From: JBDRHL01 sp043816955
Lineage (GTDB): Bacteria; Planctomycetota; Phycisphaerae; Sedimentisphaerales; CAYZTY01
Direction: 5' to 3'
NCBI GenBank assembly: GCA_043816955.1
Contig: JBDRHL010000250.1
Coordinates: forward strand, 1-17,876
Length of the DNA: 17,876 nucleotides
The notes beneath the pieces are model-generated. The model was not told the DNA's origin and searched no databases. It saw only the letters and a program-made list of their open reading frames with translations. Shown in pieces: positions 14,328 through 17,876 of this stretch. Each line of letters starts with the position of its first letter. Position 1 is the stretch's first letter. A program made the translations under genes and the position numbers.

Positions 14328-16847
14328 TTAAGCTTGTTTGTCCTGGTGCTGACCAACAGGCTGCTCAGCCTTCTGAGGTTTTTCAGGCTCGATGTAAACA
14401 CCTTCAAATTTCATATGCTCGTCATCAAGAACATCTATGCGGATCAGGTTCTTTCCCTTGAATTCCCCCCGCAGCATGCTTTCTGCCATCGAATCTTCTA
14501 TGTAGTGCCCGATAGCCCGGCGCAACGGCCTTGCACCGAATTCCGGATTGTACCCTTTGTCGATGAGAAATTCTTTAGCTGCATCGGTAAGTTCAAGTTT
14601 CAGACCATGCTCGATAAGACGTTTGAATACCTTGGCCAGCTCATACCTCACTATCGTCTTTAAATCATCTCTGGTCAGCGCATGGAAGACTATTATATCG
14701 TCAAGGCGGTTGATAAATTCCGGCCTGAAGTGATTCTCAACTTCCTTGTCCAGCATTTCCTTCATTTTCTCATAATTTGCTTCTTCGGTGCGCTTGCCGA
14801 AACCAAAGCCGGACTGGCTCTTAATCAAATCCGCACCGATATTGCTGGTCATGATGAGAATGATATTTTTAAAATCAACGTGCCTGCCGAAATTGTCTGT
14901 CAGCCTGCCTTCCTCCATGATCTGAAGCAGCATATTGTACACGTCATAATGTGCTTTTTCGATTTCATCCAGCAGCAGCACGGCATAGGGTCTGCGCCTG
15001 ATTCGTTCTGTCAGTTGTCCGCCTTCTTCGTAACCGACATAACCCGGAGGAGCGCCGACAAGCCTGCTGACGTTGTGCTTTTCCATATATTCACTCATGT
15101 CGATCTGAATAAGAGCGTCTTCATCGCCAAACATGAATTCTGCAAGTGCCCTTGCCAAAAGAGTTTTTCCGACCCCGCTGGGACCAAGAAATATAAAGCT
15201 TCCCATGGGTCTATTCGGGTCTTTCAGACCGCTGCGACTGCGCCTAACCGCCTTGGCAACCGCTATAAGAGCCTCATCCTGGGAAACGACACGTTTGTGC
15301 AGTTCTTCTTCCAGTTCCAGAAGTCTCTGGGCCTCTTTCTTTTCGAGCCTGGTCAAAGGCACACCGGTCATTTTGCTGACAACCTCGGCAATAACCTCAG
15401 TATCGACCTGGCCGGCACTTTCTTTGTTCTGCTCATACCAGTCCTTCTTCAACTCAGCCTTTTCGTCGAGAGCCCTCTGAGCCTCATCGCGCAACGAAGC
15501 GGCCCGTTCATAGTCGGCACTTTTAACCGCTTCGTCCTTTTCCCGCTGCAGCTTCTCTATACGCTCTTCAAGCTCAGCCAGGTCCGGCGGCGGAGTCATA
15601 TTTTTCAAACGAACCCGCGCCCCGGCTTCGTCAATGACATCTATTGCCTTGTCCGGCAGACATCGGCCGGTTATATACCTGCTCGATAGCTCTACTGCCT
15701 GGTACAGAGCCTCCTGAGTGTAAGTAACCTTATGGTGGGCTTCGTACCGATCCTGAAGCCCCTTGAGTATATCCAAGGTTTCTTCTCTTGACGGCGGATC
15801 CACAAGTATCGTCTGGAAGCGGCGTTCAAGAGCGGCATCCTTTTCGATATATTTTCTGTATTCATCCAGAGTCGTTGCACCAATACACTGTACCTCACCT
15901 CTGGAAAGCGCCGGTTTCAACACGTTGGAGGCGTCAATTGCCCCCTCGGCACCTCCGGCACCGACAAGCGTGTGAAGCTCATCAATAAACAATATGACGT
16001 TTCCATCGCGGCGAACCTCGTTTATCACCGCCTTTATCCGCTCTTCGAATTGCCCGCGGTACTTGGTACCGGCAACCATCATGGCAAGGTCCAGCACAAC
16101 CAGCCGTTTTTCCTTCAGCAGTTCCGGGACAGTCCTGTTGACAATCTGCTGGGCAAGCCCTTCAACAATTGCAGTCTTACCAACGCCTGCCTCGCCCAGA
16201 AGCACGGGGTTGTTCTTGGTCCGTCTGCAGAGTATCTGAATAAGCCTCTCAATTTCGGTAATTCTGCCAATAACAGGATCGAGTTCATCCCTGCCGGCAA
16301 GTTCGGTAAGGTCACGTCCGAAGCTGTCAAGGGCAGGCGTTTTGCTTTTCGGCTTCTGCTGAGCTGATACACCCATTTTCATGCCCAGCCCTGACAAACT
16401 GTTATCTACACCGGCACCGAGCAGATTGAGCACCTCCTGCCGTACATCTTCCAGCTTCAAGCCCAGATTCATAAGCACCTGCGCGGCGATTCCCTCGGTC
16501 TCACGCAGCAAGCCCAGCAGAATGTGCTCAGTTCCTATGTAATTGTGGTTAAGCTGCCTGGCTTCTTCTATTGCAAACTCGATAACCTTTTTGGCGCGCG
16601 GTGTCTGCGGGAGCTTTCCCATCGTTACCATATCGGGTCCGCTTTTAACAAGTTTTTCCACTTCAAGGCGGAGTTTCTTAATGTCAATATCCAGATTTTT
16701 CAGGACATTTGCACCTACACCGCTGCCTTCCTTGACAAGCCCGAGCAGAATGTGCTCAGTTCCGATATATTCGTGACCAAAACGCTGTGCTTCCTGGTTG
16801 GCCAGCGCCATCACTTTGCGTGCACGATCCGTAAAACGTTCAAACAT
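14328..16847 (-). CDS. clpC: ClpC-type AAA+ protease-associated unfoldase
   Basis: This 839-residue ATPase unfolds substrates and delivers them to ClpP in the cytoplasm. It has two N-terminal Clp repeats (YIGTEHILLGL at 28-37 and again at 103-113). The first AAA+ module has Walker A GEAGVGKT (218-225) and Walker B ILFIDE (285-290). A UVR/middle-domain coiled coil (about 422-470, YERAASLRDEAQRAL) separates it from the second AAA+ module, with Walker A GPSGVGKT (555-562) and LLLDEIE (624-630). GFGF near 680 sits where the ClpP-docking loop is expected. The UVR motif marks ClpC as opposed to ClpA or ClpB. ATG 16847 is preferred over an in-frame ATG 75 bases upstream, because GAGGT lies 5 bases before it and the family begins MFERFTDRAR. 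No ctsR, mcsA or mcsB gene is adjacent. Confidence 0.97.
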   Translation of the reverse strand: MFERFTDRARKVMALANQEAQRFGHEYIGTEHILLGLVKEGSGVGANVLKNLDIDIKKLRLEVEKLVKSGPDMVTMGKLPQTPRAKKVIEFAIEEARQLNHNYIGTEHILLGLLRETEGIAAQVLMNLGLKLEDVRQEVLNLLGAGVDNSLSGLGMKMGVSAQQKPKSKTPALDSFGRDLTELAGRDELDPVIGRITEIERLIQILCRRTKNNPVLLGEAGVGKTAIVEGLAQQIVNRTVPELLKEKRLVVLDLAMMVAGTKYRGQFEERIKAVINEVRRDGNVILFIDELHTLVGAGGAEGAIDASNVLKPALSRGEVQCIGATTLDEYRKYIEKDAALERRFQTILVDPPSREETLDILKGLQDRYEAHHKVTYTQEALYQAVELSSRYITGRCLPDKAIDVIDEAGARVRLKNMTPPPDLAELEERIEKLQREKDEAVKSADYERAASLRDEAQRALDEKAELKKDWYEQNKESAGQVDTEVIAEVVSKMTGVPLTRLEKKEAQRLLELEEELHKRVVSQDEALIAVAKAVRRSRSGLKDPNRPMGSFIFLGPSGVGKTLLARALAEFMFGDEDALIQIDMSEYMEKHNVSRLVGAPPGYVGYEEGGQLTERIRRRPYAVLLLDEIEKAHYDVYNMLLQIMEEGRLTDNFGRHVDFKNIILIMTSNIGADLIKSQSGFGFGKRTEEANYEKMKEMLDKEVENHFRPEFINRLDDIIVFHALTRDDLKTIVRYELAKVFKRLIEHGLKLELTDAAKEFLIDKGYNPEFGARPLRRAIGHYIEDSMAESMLRGEFKGKNLIRIDVLDDEHMKFEGVYIEPEKPQKAEQPVGQHQDKQA

Positions 16848-16907
16848 GTTTACCTCGTAAATACTTGAAAAACATTTATGAATAACCCGCGGCGCGATTA
16901 ACCGCTG

Positions 16908-16935
16908 ATTGTAACATACCATCCATTTATGTCAA
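16908..16935 (-). promoter_or_regulatory. Sigma70-type promoter of clpC
   Basis: On the minus strand TTGACA (16930-16935), a 16-base spacer and TACAAT (16908-16913, 5/6 match) form a strong promoter. Transcription would start near 16901, giving a leader of about 54 bases before the ATG at 16847. This also supports the shorter clpC start, since the longer ORF start at 16922 would lie inside this promoter. No CtsR-type heptad direct repeat with 3-base spacing was found. Confidence 0.72.
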
Positions 16936-17097
16936 ATCCCTACTCAAAGCAGAACTGCACTTCTTCATTGTTAATATGTCTGTAAACCGCATAATGTTCA
17001 TCTGAGAACAAATCAAGACAAGTCCGGACAGAAACTTTATCGGTAAAACTGCGCTCAGACTTTGTCTTAACATCAGCAAATTGAAGAATTTAAATGA
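16936..17097. other. Gene-free stretch upstream of clpC with dyads and a long stem
   Basis: No protein-coding frame here has support. It contains a TGTTC-N6-GAACA dyad at 16995-17010 identical in arms and spacing to the one upstream of cysK. Next to it is a longer inverted repeat at 17015-17068: AAGACAAGTC against GACTTTGTCTT, 10 pairs with one bulge and a 33-base loop that includes a small TTTA-TCGG-TAAA hairpin. An operator pair, a small RNA or chance are all possible. Confidence 0.35.
16995..17010. promoter_or_regulatory. Dyad TGTTC-N6-GAACA upstream of the clpC promoter (candidate operator)
   Basis: Perfect TGTTC/GAACA arms are separated by 6 bases (ATCTGA), about 60 bases upstream of the clpC -35 element. 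They match the arms and spacing at 4269-4284 while the spacer sequence differs, as expected for an operator. Function is not demonstrated. Confidence 0.27.
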
Positions 17098-17134
17098 ATA
17101 AAAAAGGACACCCCTCTTACCAGAGATGCCCTTT
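17098..17134 (-). terminator. Intrinsic terminator of the small coiled-coil gene
   Basis: Arms at 17122-17134 and 17103-17115 form a 13-pair stem, including several G-T pairs, around a 6-base loop. On the minus strand the stem is followed by a run of six T residues (complement of 17100-17105). It starts about 20 bases after the stop of the gene at 17155-17415 and separates that gene from clpC. Confidence 0.78.
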
Positions 17135-17154
17135 GTACACACAAAAGCAGGTTA

Positions 17155-17415
17155 CTAACTGTTTTCTTCGAGCATTTTTCGCAAATAACTATTTTCCCGA
17201 CGCGTGGCCTCCAGATCAAATAACAGGTATTTGATGCTTACACGAAGGTAGTCCAGCGATTCTTGGAGGCTGTCCACGCTGCGTTTTAGTTCTTCATGGC
17301 ACTGACGAGTTCGCTTGGCCAATATCACAAGCTTTTGGCGCTGGGCCGGCGGCACAGAACCGATCTCTTTGACCAACTCGTTAAGTTTATGTTCAAATGC
17401 TGCTTTGTCCATCAT
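17155..17415 (-). CDS. Small helical coiled-coil protein, family not recognised
   Basis: This 86-residue protein is predicted from sequence to be wholly helical and soluble. The first helix pair carries Glu/Lys/Leu residues (FEHKLNELVKEIGSVPPAQRQKLVILAKRT). A long heptad-like segment follows, covering about residues 36-85 (LKRSVDSLQESLDYLRVSIKY and ATRRENSYLRKMLEE). There is one cysteine and no signal peptide or DNA-binding motif. GGAGAG lies 5 bases before the first ATG (17415) and 8 before the second (17412), so either may be used. It has its own terminator at 17098-17134 and is therefore a monocistronic unit upstream of clpC. A small adaptor or regulator is conceivable from size and shape only; I assign no function. 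Confidence 0.75.
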   Translation of the reverse strand: MMDKAAFEHKLNELVKEIGSVPPAQRQKLVILAKRTRQCHEELKRSVDSLQESLDYLRVSIKYLLFDLEATRRENSYLRKMLEENS

Positions 17416-17876
17416 ATACCCTCTCCAACAATATCAATGCAGACTCTATACACGACGGTTCACACTGTCCTCCGGACAATAAATCAGCAAATTATGTACC
17501 AGCAAATAGCTTCATACCAACCTATGCCTGCCGGTCCTGCTAAAAACACGTAACTTCTTATCTTTACCGGACCTGCTACCAGTAACTTTCGAAGGCATGA
17601 GTTGTACTGATTAGGCCCCTATGTTGACAAAAAGAAACGCTTCTGTGCTATCGATGTTTTTTGTGCGGGAATCTCGGTATCACCGGAGTAAATACCCATG
17701 ACATGTTGTGTTTTTTCAACACGCTGTGTATTTGGTTAAAAGGGGGTATCTCCTTAGCTCCAGTTGGCTCTATATATTGTGCATTTCAGATTTTGGCTGT
17801 CGCTCATGTTTGAGAAGCCGTCCGTAAGTCATCGGCTCCACAGATACTGCCTGCTGTAGTAGTCGATAAAAAAGCT
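17416..17876. other. Right-end stretch without a supported gene
   Basis: No frame in these 460 bases has both a ribosome binding site and protein-like composition; the longest opened by an ATG near 17703 is about 36 residues and has no good Shine-Dalgarno sequence. TGTCCTCCGGACA (17466-17478) is a 5-base-arm dyad just upstream of the small coiled-coil gene. CCGGTCCTGCTA (17531-17542) recurs as CCGGACCTGCTA (17567-17578). TTGACA at 17624-17629 has a possible TATCGA -10 only at a poor 19-base spacing. The stretch may hold control sequences for a gene beyond the window. Confidence 0.45.

Noticed and set aside
14682..15689. 335-residue plus-strand frame inside clpC
   Set aside because: It is antisense to conserved ClpC motifs and reflects codon bias, not a second gene.
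16930..16955. CtsR-type operator at the clpC promoter (GTCAAA and CTCAAA)
   Set aside because: The two copies are mismatched and 6 bases apart, whereas the known heptad repeat has 3-base spacing.
17738..17790. Resemblance of CTTAGCTCCAGTTGGC to a tRNA D-arm
   Set aside because: No matching acceptor stem, anticodon arm or TTCGA T-loop follows at the right distance.

Overview
The window looks like chromosomal DNA from an anaerobic or facultatively anaerobic planctomycete, most likely of the Phycisphaerae type. This is inferred from gene families and not from a marker gene. It holds three secreted proteins with PEP-CTERM sorting tails, a secreted TIGR03790-type protein ending in a type I dockerin, an XRE/S24 regulator of a form I associate with planctomycetes, and a hybrid cluster protein of the short class with the cysteine spacing of strict anaerobes. 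I see no transposase, integrase, CRISPR array, rRNA or tRNA.

Left part, plus strand (1-3271): the possible tail of an upstream gene is followed by a tight run of a small cupin, a cysteine-rich zinc-ribbon protein and the hybrid cluster protein Hcp. A possible 32-residue ORF follows, then an SO_0444/ArsP-like metal permease. The Hcp run looks like a nitrosative or redox stress unit. The permease may be co-transcribed or separate.

Middle part, minus strand (3317-10370), read right to left: an XRE/S24 regulator whose expected catalytic lysine is arginine; a PEP-CTERM protein with a possible cohesin-like fold followed by the dockerin protein; two further PEP-CTERM proteins in their own operon, closed by a strong intrinsic terminator; a two-helix holin-like membrane protein; and cysteine synthase. 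Both secreted-protein operons have near-consensus sigma70-type promoters (TTGACA, 17-base spacer, -10 element).

Right part: a plus-strand pair consists of a large coiled-coil lipoprotein and a CPA-type cation/proton antiporter with C-terminal CBS domains. The two overlap by ATGA, so they are probably translationally coupled. Convergent to these is clpC on the minus strand with its own promoter, preceded by a small unrecognised coiled-coil protein with its own terminator. The last 460 bases contain no gene I can support.

The observations most worth checking are the coupled lipoprotein-antiporter pair, the K-to-R change in the S24 regulator, the dockerin/cohesin-like pairing, and a recurring TGTTC/GAACA dyad motif upstream of cysK, upstream of clpC and (in everted form) upstream of the dockerin operon. 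I found no clear evidence of an entirely new multi-gene system.
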